This document shows positions 21,155 through 32,870 of a stretch of 64,000 nt of DNA, one piece after another. How positions within the stretch are numbered: the first letter of the stretch is position 1; the number at the start of each line of letters is the position of its first letter. This DNA comes from Beta vulgaris subsp. vulgaris (Eukaryota > Streptophyta > Magnoliopsida > Caryophyllales > Amaranthaceae): NCBI RefSeq assembly GCF_026745355.1, contig NC_079209.1, forward strand, positions 27,089,214 through 27,153,213, given 5' to 3'. A program made the translations under genes and the position numbers. The notes beneath the pieces were generated by a model. The model searched no databases and was not told the DNA's origin. It saw nothing but the letters and a program-made list of their open reading frames with translations.

Positions 21155-21811
21155 GTCTACCCTTCTCAAAAGAAGTTTCGTCCCGAAACTTGACACAAAA
21201 TTCCCATAAATTGAAAATTTTGATCTAAATATTCATTTGAGAAATACTTGTGTTACTCTTGAATACATTTTTCTTTGCGGAGAATCTATTTATTTTGCAC
21301 CAAGATGTGCAAAATCGCCAAAATAAGCATAAAAATGCATAAAATAGATAAAAAGCGCAAAATTCTATCACTTTCTACCCCCTTTAAAGAAAATGAGTTA
21401 CGCCCTGGTAACTCAGTTCAAGGAACAATGCTGGATATTTCTTCTTCATATCATCTTTGGTTTCCACATTGCCTCTTCAAACTCGTGGTTAGACCAAAGT
21501 ACTTTCACGATATGGACATCCTTATATTCCGTGTACTACGCACTTTCCTGTCAAGAATTTTCATAGGTCTTTCCTCATATGTAAGGCTACTATCAATCTG
21601 TATCCTATGAGGCTTCAAAACATGACGCTCATCAGGAATATATCGCTTGAGTTGGGAAATGTGGAACACATCATGCATCTTCTCAAATTCCATTGGCAAT
21701 GCCAACCTAAATGCTACTTTCCCAATTCGCTCCAAAATTTCATATGGGCCTACATATCTGGCACTTACCTTTCCCTTTTTCCCAAATCTCATGATGCCCT
21801 TAGTTGGTGAT
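21155..21811 (-). pseudogene. Chromovirus 1 integrase C-terminus with chromodomain, truncated
   Basis: Minus-strand coding at 21811-21505 reads TKGIMRFGKKGKVSARYVGP (GPY/F module), then RLALPMEFEKMHDVFHISQL and KRYIPDERHVL, the usual lead into a chromodomain. After a frameshift near 21505, 21500-21390 reads VKVLWSNHEFEEAMW and KYPALF, the end of a chromodomain. Everything upstream of the GPY/F module is missing because a TGTAACACCC terminus begins at 21812. The chromodomain in this family directs integration towards particular chromatin. Confidence 0.8.
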
Positions 21812-23367
21812 TGTAACACCCCCGCCGACCCGAACCCTTCTTTAATTGACAAAACTCTAGATTTGGGGGGGAAATCCATGAGGGTTCGACTTGACGGGTG
21901 GCATTACCGCTGCACTTATCTCCTTGGAAATAAATGCAAGGCAAAATTAAAAACAAACTAAACTCAAATTCATTATTAATCCTTACAACCAAAGTAAATC
22001 GTTCGTTAAACAATACTAATTACTTAAGTGTTTCAGACTTCCAGTGGAAGCTAATCATATGCGAAGTGGATGACAACTCTAAATGATCTCCCTTTTGTTC
22101 CCCCGATCGATCACCCACCTGCACAAATACATTGAAAAGAGACAAGAGAGACAAGCTCCTAAAAATTAGAAAAATGAGTAATTCCAACTCTATCCCGTAA
22201 AATAATTAAGTTGAAAATACTTTGTAATATAGTAGATTAATAATTTTGGAAGTCATAGCACATATACACATATGCATACACTGAATAATCACCTAATTAA
22301 TTCGATTATTCAAGGAGAGGAAAGAGAACGCCAGTAAGCCAGGGTCAATCCCCTGTGACCACTTACTTCAACTGTAACTCCCCCAACCTCTAAACATCAT
22401 TTTTAAGTTAATTAATCCATCATTAGCAGCGAAACTTAGATGGTCGGTGCGCTATTGCCGTATAATCCGTTCGAGAAAATACAAGGCAAACATTCGTTCA
22501 TGAAGCTAAACATATTATAATCATTAAAACTCATAAGCATCTTAATTTTATGAATATAAATAGATAAGCATAAATAATTACGTAGTTATAGTTAAACTAA
22601 GTTCATGTTCTAGTGATCATAAGTTTAGATTACATAACCAATATAGTTTTTCATAAATGTAAAGTAGTTAACCGTCCTCACTTCTACGCCATCCCATCAC
22701 TTTCATCACTACCTAAAACCAAAAGCAACATCGTGAGCCGAAGCTCAGTAACATACTACCCTAACAATGTAAATTCATTTCAATTCATTTTATTTGCAAA
22801 CAGGAAGAAGAGAATATAGTAAAACACATTGGAAATTAGTAACGAAATAATAACAAGGTCAACAATTTTAAGTAGCGTCTTGAAACTTCATAAGTCCCCA
22901 TTATCTTTTCAACTTTTAGCTTGGTAACTGGCAAGTATAGACATGCGGGACGTCTCCTACCATGCGATGATCCTCAATTAGTCCAGCTCCCTTGTTGGAT
23001 ATACCACTCGCACCAAAGTAGAGTAGTAACATAACATGCGGTACCCCTCAAGGAGCCCAGCTCCCTTTTCGGGTGTACGACGGGTGCGAAGGTACGTGCA
23101 TGACCATAAAGTAGATAAGCATAACATTATACTGCTAGAACCTCTTTTACTTTTATTTATCATGTTTCGTTTGTTTCATTCATCGGCATAAGCCATAGAT
23201 TTTTCGTGAATCATACTTGAGCATCAATAACTCATAAGATCATCATTTACGAAACTCATTCGTAAACAATTTAATCCCACAGTCCATATAAGAATCACAT
23301 CGCAAAATTCTTAACATAATTATTAACATCATTTCACAAACACATTTCAAAGGGGATCGCGGGTGTT
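21812..23367 (-). repeat. LTR-like insertion joined to chromovirus 1
   Basis: It begins TGTAACACCCCCGCC and probably ends at about 23367 in GATCGCGGGTGTTAGTA. The GGGTGTTA there is inverted to the start, so the final TACA would have mutated. Internal blocks resemble other chromovirus LTRs in the window, notably GTGAGCCGAAGCTCAGTAAC near 22732 and a CCCAGCTCCCTTTTCGGGTG segment near 23058. A clean target duplication was not found (GTGAT on the left, GTAAT at the right). It interrupts the integrase coding at 21811. Confidence 0.5.
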
Positions 23368-23431
23368 AGTAATAGATGTTACCTCGATTCCTACTTAATA
23401 ACCTTGAAAGTTGGGGGAGGCTGTAATATCC

Positions 23432-24225
23432 TTTCCTTTTAATCTGACCATGATATGACGCAACAAAAGTATAAATATTCGATTTATTTTAACAAATGAT
23501 CTTTAGTTATTATTATCACTTTTATTATTACTAAGTGATGTTATTTCTAAGGTCACTCGCTAATTCGTAATATTATACGTTTATCTAACAGAATCATAAA
23601 TAGTTATCATAAATTCATAATTTAATATACTTCCTCCGTTTGTTTTTACTTGCAATGGTTTAACTTTTACACTATTCACCAACTCTACTTAGTTTATATT
23701 TGGTGATTTATAGTTAAGGAAAAACATATTCATGTGGGACATTGTTAGATTCGTTTGAATGTATATTTTCCGTATATATACTTTTTATAATTTTTATTTA
23801 TCAGTAATTAAACTTATTGATGATTGAAATTATGCATTGGCAAGCGTGAAAGTCAAACTGTTGCAAGTAAAAAGAAACAGAGGAAGTACAACTTAAGTAA
23901 ATCTAACAAATTTTGTATTACAAAAATAAGGTGAATCATTGGTGATAATTAACTAAATTAATTTAGTTCATATTGCTTGATTAGAACAACGAAATTAGTT
24001 CATTAAGCTTAATAGTAGGTTGATTAATATTGTAGATTAGTTTTAATTGAAACCAAAAATCAGATTGTTGGCCCAACAAGTTGAGTGAGTAACATGGCCC
24101 ATGTTTGGTCTTAACTCATTTAAACAAAGAAAACAAAATGGAAACAAAGAGAGGTATTTTCATACCTCTTCTCAATTGCACAAACACAAAAACAGGGGAG
24201 CTAAGGAGGGAGATCGGTTTGGCAG
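23432..24225 (-). repeat. LTR remnant next to chromovirus 2
   Basis: A TGTAATATCC terminus at 23432 opens an AT-rich stretch. The stretch runs to a segment (about 24150-24200, with GAGAGGTATTTTCATACCTC) that resembles the leader of the solo LTR at 27050-27100. It directly abuts the integrase end of chromovirus 2. The simplest reading is the element's 3' LTR, fused to integrase by a deletion. To its left, GTTGGGGGAGGC looks like a polypurine tract in plus orientation, so the alternative is the 3' LTR of a plus-oriented element. A Stowaway MITE lies inside. Confidence 0.45.
23630..23886. mobile_element. Stowaway-type MITE (257 bp)
   Basis: The terminal inverted repeats read CTTCCTCCGTTTGTTTTTAC and the complement GTAAAAAGAAACAGAGGAAG. 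Each end is flanked by the TA target dinucleotide (23628-23629 and 23887-23888). The CTTCCTCCGTT end matches the Stowaway consensus of plant Tc1/mariner MITEs. There is no coding capacity; it would have been mobilised by a mariner-like transposase elsewhere. Confidence 0.9.
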
Positions 24226-24229
24226 TAGG

Positions 24230-27200
24230 GTAGGACTTCGACCGCGAGGCAGCACGGTAGTACTTCCTAAGGATTGACACATGAAAGACATTGTGAACCC
24301 TATCTAAATCTGTCGGTAGTGCTAAGCGGTAGGCTACTTCGTTGACTCAATCCAAAATCTCATATGGGTCAATATATGTAACAGCCCGATATCCCGAGCT
24401 GCTAGGTAAACACACTTAAGATTCACTAATCACAATTAATGCATAATAAGCCTCGAATTAAATATTTACTCGCAGCGGAAACATAACCTAGAAAAGATCC
24501 TGGACATGTGGGTTATTGGCCCACAAAACAAAATCCTTTATAATAAACACAATTATCTCAACTAGATTCCCAAATATTATATATAAAGGAACAATAAATA
24601 ACTGTTCTCCAATTAACTAACTAGAATACAAACTCAATCCTTTACAAAACGTAATCCTATTCTTGCTCCACTTCCATTCCCGAGCTCTTGACACCAAACC
24701 TGCAACAATGTTTGACTCTGCCACCCACCAAGTGACAGGCCACAGAAATGACAACACTATCAGCAAAGCTGAGTACACACCGTGTAATAGAAAATACAAG
24801 TTTAGGTGTATTTTGAAAACTAACACATAGTTCTAATAACATATAATCACATTCAACTCAGTTAATATAGTTTCACAAAATCAAATCGTTTGGCATGAAC
24901 GCGAGTGGAGAGGGGTACCACGCAGTACCAGCTGTCTCCAAACTCTTGAGGGTCGTCACCAAGCCTTTTATTGTTCTGCTTGCAAGACTTAACCGGACAT
25001 GTCCTATAACGCCAGGAATTCGCCCTTCCTGGAAGGCAACAGCTAGGGACTCTACCCGCCCTAACTCGGGGTGCATGTTCATGCCTCACTTTCATATTTA
25101 TAAAATAAGATATTTAATTTTATGATTCATACTAAAATCCTCAATACTCATAACATAACACCATATTCGACCGTATCTGGTCTTAACTCATATTTGAATC
25201 ATTTTCTCATTATCATACCAAATTGTATTTTGAGAAATATAGTATTTTCGAACAATTCCAATAACTGGACAAAAAGATACTTTTATAACAATCCAATAGC
25301 AATTCACAACTAACTCATAGAGATGCATTTATAATCATGACCATAACTATAAACGATATATGATATCCAAAATTCAATATGACAGGAGCATTTAGATATA
25401 TTTTGATGAACCTAAAGGTTACTTCAACTCTATAACAATTATACGAAACCTCCAAGCATGATAACTTAATTTCCCATATCATCTTGAATCTACATAGCCA
25501 TTCTCCAATAACCACCTCACAATAACATCAATAATCAATAATCAAACTTAAACTAATTCTCAATTCACAAATTATCAACCTTTAACATTCTAATTTCCTT
25601 AATCCTTAATTAATAACTATAACTTTGATGATATTAGCTACATCGGCTAGCATCCCAATTCATAATCATAATTCTAAATTATATAACTAAACCAACTAAA
25701 CATAACACACAACCTTACCTAAATCAAGAACATAACCTGGCTACCAACAAATATAATGAAAATATAAAGCTAACTCGGCACATAAATAAACCTCAATAAA
25801 CTGATTTCCATCTTGCACTCAAATCCTTAACCAACCGAATAACAATTCCAACAACACAAAATCCCTTTCATACTTCCGAACGATACTCCATTCCAAATCA
25901 TCCTCCAATAATCACCTCATAACAATAACAATAATCAACAACCAATCATAACTATTCTAATTAACTTCTTCTAACGCAACCACTATGCTAATCAACTAAA
26001 TCCCGCAATTAGAAATTAACGAAGTCAATCCCATAACTCATAATTTGACTTCATACATATTAACTCCAACTACAATAATCATAACAGACTCCCAATTCTA
26101 AGATTATGATTTCCATCACATCATCAACAACGACTATCCGATAATACATCTTAACCATAATAGACATGAATAAATTATTCACTAAACAACCTGTAACCAC
26201 ATCACCTAACCTAAATCAATAAGCTTTTCTAAAATCATCAACAACTTAGTTTTCTTAACTCAACTAATAAATTACTATAACAACACCAGAACAACATAAC
26301 AACATAACAGCAGCAACCACAAAACCAACCACCACCACTACAACGACACAACAACAAAAAACAACAACGTAACCCACCACAACAGCTCCACGGCAGCCAC
26401 CAACCAACACAACAACAACCAATAACTGTGGCACATCACCACCACCACAACAATCCCAACACCAACAATAATATAATAGCAACACCACCACTAACAATAA
26501 CAACAACAGTACCACAACTACACAACAACAGGACAACAACAATAACAACAACAACAATAACTACTTCACAACTCCACCACAACAAAACAACAATCAATAA
26601 CTACTACTCCAATAATTTAGTATAACAACATCAACTATACCAACGTTTCAACAACATACACCACCACCTCCACCACCAACAACAACAAATCTCAACCATC
26701 CCCACAACATCAGCAATCGCTATCTAATTACATCTCAATTACCACAAACTAATAAATAAATTGCTCACTAAATGAGAAGTTAATCTAACTATCCTCTTCT
26801 AATATAATCTTATCATCAATCATTCAACTAATAACGTAACTCTGATTTAGTGAACAATATCAACCAAACCTAGCTAGCAATCTTAATCCCAAAATCATAA
26901 AAACATTCCTCCATTTGAGGATAACAACATAACACCCTGCAACAATTCAATCATCCTTTAATAGAGAAACCACCAAAGAACAAATACTCCATAATTAAAC
27001 TCATCATCTAATTTATAATTTGAGTTTACTAATCAAGGATTCTAAATTAAAACAAAGATAGACAAGAGGTATGTACCTCTGCTCTATTAGGAGCAGCAAA
27101 GACACGAGACAGAGGGGTTGCGGAGGGGTTTTGAAGCTTCAGAAGCGGAGCTTCACGAGGCTTGTTGACCACTAGCGAGGTAGCAGCAGACCACGGCGGC

Positions 27201-28928
27201 ATAGAACGGCAGCAGCAGCCAACCGCAATGACAACACAAGAACATGGGAGAGAAAACAGAGCAATAACGAACACGAATAATAACACCACACGAGAGAGAT
27301 GAACAAGGGCTGCGAAGTGCGCAGGTCTCCGACAGCCGCGAAAAACGCCGGCGAGGTAGGAGGGCTGAGCTCCAGTAGCATCCGACGAGATGAGATGAGA
27401 GAGGAAGAAATGGTTTTAGGGGTTTGGGTTCTCACAGGTTTGGGGTTCAATTTTGGGGTTGGGGTTTTAAGAAGAGAAGACACGAGAAGAGAGAAGTAAT
27501 TGGGGTGGGTTCGGGGTTTCATTAAACTGACAACAAGAAGGGATAAGAGCCCGACTTTGATTTTCTATTTGGGCCAAATACCACTCAACTAATTGCACAA
27601 ACCCAAAATATAAAAAAAAAATAATAGAAATAGTCTCATCTAATTAAATAAATAAATATATTACAAACACGATAATAATATAAAACACATTCCACCAACT
27701 CAAATAAAATAAAAGTTTTCGAAATATAATTAACTTAATAAATATAATTAATATTTAATAAACGCACTTAAAAACAGGACTATTACAATATACCTCAGAC
27801 TTAGTTTTCCAGTCTGTCCAAATCTCATGACACCTTTAGTACGTGAGATTTTCAAAAAGACATTATCATCCACCATGAATTCTAGTGGTCTCCTTCGTTG
27901 ATCTGCATAGCTCTTTTGTCGGCTCTGAGCAGCCTTGATCCTAGCTTGAATCAATCGTACTTTTTCTGTTATTTCTAGTATCAAGTTAGACCCAATTATT
28001 CTAGCTTCATCTATATCACTCCAACAGAGGGGTGTTCTACACCGTCTTCCATAAAGTGCTTCATAGGGTACCATCCCAATGCTAGCTTGATGGCTGTTGT
28101 TATAAGAAAATTCCACCACTGGCAAATATTTCTCCCAACTTCCTTGGAAATCTAATATACATGCTCTTAACATATCTTCGAGAGTCTAAATTGTTCTTTC
28201 TTTCTGACCATCGGTTGCGGAGTGAAAAGCAATACTGAAATCAAGTATGGTGCCAAGAGATTTTTGCAATTCTTTCCAAAACTTTGCCTGGAATCGCGAG
28301 TCTCAATCAGACACAATTGAACTCAGAACTCCATATAGTCTGCTCCGCTAGCTTATCCAAACTCCAATTGTTCCTTATAGACAAGAAATGCACGGACTTT
28401 GTCAATCCATCCACAATTACCCAAATAGAATTCATGCCTCTAGATGATGGTGGTAATCCCATAATAAAATCCATTAAGATCGAATCCCATTTCCAAGTGG
28501 GAACATCTAATGGCTGTAGCAATCCTGCGGGCCTCTGGTGCTCGGTCTTTATTCTTTTGACAAGTCAAGCATCTTGAAACGAATTCTGCAACTTCTTGCT
28601 TCATATTACTCCACCGGAATGTTTGCTTCAAATCCTTATACAACTTGTTTCCTCCAAGGTGTACCGAGAAAGGACTATTATGAGCCTCTTCTCGAATTTT
28701 TCTTTTTAACGACTCATTATTGGGAACACATTGCCTTCCTTGGAATCTCAAAGTACCATCTCCTTGAATCGCAAATCCCGGTGATTTTCCTTTCTTCACA
28801 TTATCCTTTGTTTTCTCTAACTCCATATCTTCGCTTTGTGCCTCCTTTATTTCTTCAAACAATGTCGGCCTTAACTCCAATACATTCAAGCATGCATCTC
28901 TCTTTCTTTGAATGATCTCAACTTCCAT
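24230..28928 (-). pseudogene. Chromovirus 2 integrase, split by a solo LTR
   Basis: The zinc-binding domain at about 28750-28520 reads SVHLGGNKLYKDLKQTFRWS then CLTCQKNKDRAP. The core is at 28520-28180, with DFIMGLPPS and IWVIVDGLTKSVHF, where the first catalytic Asp is seen in LMDFIMGLP. The C-terminal part (28173-27793) has FSYNNSHQASIGMVPYEALY and GRRCRTPLCW, and stops at GKLSLRYI. The same sentence continues across the insertion at 24371-24230 with DPYEILD, RLALPTDLDRVHNVFHVS and LRKYY, so the gene was continuous before the LTR landed. Stops and frame changes occur throughout, and the chromodomain is lost. Confidence 0.82.
24377..27787 (-). mobile_element. Solo LTR (3411 bp) nested in integrase
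   Basis: Its ends are TGTAACAG..CTATTACA, with a perfect 5-bp target duplication ATATA (24372-24376 and 27788-27792). Its first 340 bp match the starts of the LARD LTRs at 33606 and 35833, and its last 20 bp match their ends, so it is the same family. The middle differs: it keeps a long chromovirus-LTR section and a CAA/CAC-rich tract (26260-26700). A GC-richer leader at 27050-27530 includes AGAGGTATGTACCTC. Minus orientation is inferred from the LARD copy, whose PBS fixes direction. Open frames inside are low-complexity and not genes. Confidence 0.88.
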
Positions 28929-29099
28929 CTTCCATAGATCCTTTTGGTTAGCTTTGGGTAGGGTTAGTATGGTGTTTAAGTGGGGTTTTCGGCTTAAGGC
29001 ATCGGCTATGACATTAGCCTTTCTAGGGTGATATTGAATGTCAAGATCGTAATCTTTGAAGAGTTATAGCCACCTACGTTGTCTTAAGTTTAGCTCTTT

Positions 29100-30209
29100 T
29101 TATGTGAAAATATATTTGAGACTTTTGTGGTCGGTGAAGATCTTGCATGGAATACCATAGAGATAGTGTCGCCATATTTTGAGAGCAAACACCACAACTG
29201 CTAATTCAAGATCATGGGTTAGGTAGTTTTGTTCATGTGGTTTTAGTTGTCGGGAAGCATAGGATATAACTTTATCATTTTGTATTAAGATGCACCCTAA
29301 TCCATGCTTGGAGGCATCACTATACACCACAAATCCGTCTTTATCAGATGGGAGGGTGAGAATAAGGGCATATGTAAGACGCTTCTTCAACTCCTAAAAA
29401 GCTTATTCACTTTCATTGCTCCATTCAAATTTGACAAACTTCTTCACTAATCAAGTTATGGGTAAAGCAATTTTGGAGAAGTCTTGGACAAATCTTCCAT
29501 AGTAACTAGCTAAACCCATAAAACTTTGGATTTCTGTGACATTAGTGGGCCTAGGCCACTCCATTATAGTTGTTATCTTTTGTGGGTCAGCAGAGATTCC
29601 ATTCTTAGAAATAATGTGCCCTAAGAAGGCAACTTCTTTTAACATAAGTCATATTTCTTCAACTTCGCATATAACTTGTTCTCCCTTAATACCTCCAATA
29701 CTTTTCTCAAGTGTTCTTCATGTTCACTCAAACTTCTTGAAAACACCAATATGTCGTCAATGAACACTACTACAAACTTGTCGAGGTAGGGTTTGAATAC
29801 TCGGTTCATAAGGTCCATAAAAATAGCAGGAGCATTGGTCAGCCCGAATGACATTACTGTGAACTCATAATGACCATATTGAGTTCTGAAAGCAGTTTTT
29901 GGGATATCTTCGGGTTTGATTTGGAGTAGATGATATCCAGATCTCAAATCAATCTTTGAGAAAGTGTTGACACCTCGAAGTTGATCGAAAAGGTCATCAA
30001 TGCGGGGTAGTGGGTATTTATTTTTGATGGTGATCTTGTTTAACTCTCGATAATCAATGCATAATCTCAAGCTTCCATCTTTCTTTTTCACAAATAACAC
30101 TGGTGCACTCCAAGGTGATATTGTACCCGTTTTCAAGTAATTCATCTGGTTGCTTCTTTAATTCTTGCAACTGAGCTGGTGCCATTCTGTAAGGTGCCCT
30201 GGATATGCT
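29100..30209 (-). pseudogene. Chromovirus 2 reverse transcriptase and RNase H
   Basis: From 30145 to 29451 in two frames the motifs run [76 protein letters not shown] and [15 protein letters not shown], so the catalytic F(I)DD is intact. Then come LGHIISKNGISADPQKI and FMGLASYYGRFVQDFS. RNase H (29390-29100) reads [20 protein letters not shown] and [12 protein letters not shown], ending with IWRHYLYG and [11 protein letters not shown]. Stops interrupt at several places, for example near 29395. Upstream RT sequence ([15 protein letters not shown]) runs up to the CACTA insertion at 30209. Confidence 0.85.
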
Positions 30210-31698
30210 CACTAGTAGAACAATTGCTTATTGTTGCGGTGATATTGTTACGGTTTTATCCATACGCAGCAATATATCACCTAAAAAGAAAAGGAAAAAT
30301 ATAAAATAACCATATTGCTGCGGTTTCGGGCGAAAAGCGCAGCAATACGGAATTTTTTTTGACTATTTGACCAAATATATTGCTGCGGTTTCTCGAAAAA
30401 ACCGCAGCAATATATTAAAATAATATTAAAAAATATTAAACCATGTGAAAAAACATAAAATATTAACCTATTGCTGCGGTTTTTAAGTATAAAAAGAAAT
30501 CGCGGCCCAACTAGGGTTTTGTTCCCCTTCCTCTCAAATTCTCATTAGCCGTTTCACTCTCCTCTCTCTCCTCTCTCTCCTCTTCGGCGTTCAGTTTCCC
30601 CATTTCTCTCTCATTAACCGTCCTCTCTCTCTTCTTCGGCGCATAGGTTGATAGGTTACCCATTTCTCTCGCATTAACCATCCTTCATGGCTCATCGCTC
30701 GCTGTCCTTCATGGCTCGTCGTGGCTCGTGACTCGTCGGCATTCGTCGCCCGTGAATCGCACCACCACCATGTCGCTCGTGGCTCGTGACGCGCAAGGCC
30801 TCGACCCTCGTTGATAGTGGCTCGTGACGCCACCTCAACTTTGACTTCATCTTTCTTTAACACGGGTAAATCCGTCGTGAAAATATGGGCTTCCGGAGTT
30901 TCTTTCCGTCCATTCAGGCATTCACAAATGCTGCTGTGTTGCGGTAGGAGGAAAGAGATTGAGAAGTGTTGTTGAAGGCGAAACCATGAAAAGGGTCCCA
31001 TAGATCAAGGAAGAATGGGTTGAAGATGTTGCTTCGGCTGTATCGTTTATATTTTATTTTTTATTTATGTTTCCGTTTTTATTATTTCAGATTTTTTGTT
31101 CACTGTAATGTTTCTCAAAAAAAATTTGTTCATTAATTTCATTTTTGTTTTTTTTTTCTTTGTTCAGTTTTCTTTTTCTAATTGTTGTTTTTTTCTTTGT
31201 TAGTTTAATTTCATTTTTGTATCTCGTTTTTCTTTGTGTTCAGTTTTCTTATTGATTTTTTTTCTTCATTAGTTTCCTTTAATTTTCTGTATCGTTTTGT
31301 TGTTGGAAGTTTCTGATTTTTTTGCTATTTTCTTAATTTTTTTTATCTTTCGGATTTAATGGCAAAATGTAAAAAAAAAAATTTTGCTTACACTTGTACC
31401 TATTGCTGCGGTTTTGGCTAGAAACCGCAGCAATATGCTTATTTTTTATTATTAAATACCGCATATTACTGCGGTTTTATCTAGAAACCGCAATAATATA
31501 CTTTATAAATCTGATATAAAATATATATATTGCTGTGATTTTACCTAGAAACCGCAGCAATATGTTCAAATATTGCTGCGGTTTAAAACCAGAGCAATAT
31601 ATTAATTACCTATTGCTGCCTCCTTAATTGTTGCGCGGCCAAAACCGCTGCAACAAGCCATTTAATGACCGCAACAATAAGCATTTATTCTACTAGTG
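30210..31698. mobile_element. Non-autonomous CACTA element (1489 bp)
   Basis: Terminal inverted repeats CACTAGTAGAA..TTCTACTAGTG identify the CACTA (En/Spm) superfamily. Both ends carry clustered subterminal repeats of the type TTGCTGCGGTTT and its complement AAACCGCAGCAAT, in both orientations (30230-30490 and 31395-31680). The expected 3-bp duplication is not clean (GCT left, ATG right). The element interrupts the gypsy polyprotein between the codons for PI and SRAPYRM. The centre (30490-31380) has a CT-rich leader-like section (about 30525-30600) and a GC-richer section with several CATGG/CTCGTGGCTCGTGAC repeats. It could be a captured host 5' region, with no recognisable product, and no transposase is encoded. 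Confidence 0.85.
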
Positions 31699-32870
31699 AT
31701 GGGAGCGGATCCTGAAATCTGGTCAATGCTAAAATCTATTTCTCTTTGTGGGGGCATGCTAGGTATCTCTTCTAGGAATACGTCAGGATATTCGCAAGCT
31801 ATGGGAATTTCGGACAAAGGAGGTTCAGGGGTCGTTAGGTCTACCATGTTGCAAGGTATCTCTGACAACCAGTCATGAGAAGTTTGAAGGCTTTTAAGGT
31901 TGAGATGATTTTGGGTTTGGTTTTTATTCTTCGAAAAGATGCCTTACTTCCATCTGGTTTCCTAAGGGTTATTTCATGGTTAAGACAATTTATTTCGGCT
32001 TTGTGTTTGGATAACCAATTCATACCTCATATAACATCAAAGTCGGTTAACTCAAACTGGACTAGGTCAACAAGAAATTCACATTCATCGATGATGATAG
32101 AACAATTCTTGTATAGGACGTTGCATGAAATTAATTCACCGTTTTGAAGAGCAACAAACGTAGTCGAAAATTGAGAACATGGTATGACTTTTTCAAACTT
32201 TTAGCAAATGATGCGGAGAAAAATGAATGTGAAGCTCCAGAGTAAAAAAGAACATAAAGAGGTATAGAATTGACAAGAAAAGTACCAGTTACGACGGTAT
32301 AATCGGCTTCTGCTTCTTCTTGTTGCATCATGATTACTCGTGCAGCTTGGGGAAGTCCACGGGGAGGATCACGTTTTATAGTGCAACCATTTCCACGATT
32401 CTGACAGTTGGTTCATTTCTCCCATTGGCTTGTTCTTGACGTCATTGAGGGCAATCTCGCACCATGTGCTCTATACTATCGCACTTGTAGCATTCCCTTG
32501 TACCAGCTCGACATTCCTTCTCAGTATGGTTCCACTTTCCACACTTAGAGCATCTTCGAGTTTGATTATGGTTTCCGAAATTTCCACCTCGATTCTAAGT
32601 TTCTTGCCTCTTGAATGACCCATTGTTGGGTTGGTTTTGAAAATTCTTCTTTCTTTTCCCGTTCTCAAAGATCTCTTTTTGAAGCTTGCTTTTTCTTTCA
32701 AAATTGATAGCCCTATCATAGAGCTCTTGGAAGGATGTACTCATATGTGTTGCAAGTTCCTCCTGAGGGTCAAGATTAAGGCCTTCTTCAAAGCGATTCA
32801 TCCTTTATCGATCCGTCGACACTAAGTCAGGAGCAAATCGAGCAAGCTCATCAAAGAAAATGGATTAGCA
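31699..32870 (-). pseudogene. Chromovirus 2 gag end, protease and RT start
   Basis: Gag C-terminus: 32801-32595 reads MSTSFQELYDRAINFERKSK, then a basic Gln/Asn-rich linker. A degenerate zinc-knuckle region follows at about 32570-32440 in another frame. Protease: 32331-32131 includes TGTFLVNSIPLYVLFYSGAS, where the catalytic D of DSG is replaced by Y. The RT lead-in at 31868-31699 reads IPIACEYPDVFLEEIPSMPP and QREIDFSIDQISGSAPI. Several frame changes separate the pieces. Sequence to the right of about 32870 is no longer gag-like. Confidence 0.75.

Larger units (their letters stand above)
24226..32870 (-). mobile_element. Chromovirus 2 (Ty3/gypsy), internal region with nested insertions
   Basis: Minus-strand coding fragments, in order from the right, are gag (about 32870-32470), protease (32331-32131), RT (about 31870-31699 and 30209-29451), RNase H (29400-29100) and integrase (28928-27793, completed at 24371-24230). 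Two later insertions split it: a CACTA element within RT and a solo LTR within integrase. No 5' LTR remains, since the coding fades at about 32870 into unrelated DNA. The architecture and motifs are those of plant chromoviruses close to the Tekay/Del group. The group assignment is by memory of motif style, not by a tree. Confidence 0.82.

Noticed and set aside
21806..23950. TTGGTGAT as an 8-bp target duplication (21804-21811 and about 23940)
   Set aside because: The right copy is not placed directly after an LTR-type CA end, and an 8-bp chance match over this distance is plausible.
26264..26625. Leu/Val/Cys-rich and His/Asn/Thr-rich open frames
   Set aside because: Low-complexity readings of the CAA/CAC-rich tract inside a solo LTR; the LARD copies show the same effect at 34136-34330 and 36338-36625.
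27172..27522. 116-aa Ser/Leu-rich open frame on the minus strand
   Set aside because: Lies in the leader part of a solo LTR, with no conserved domain.
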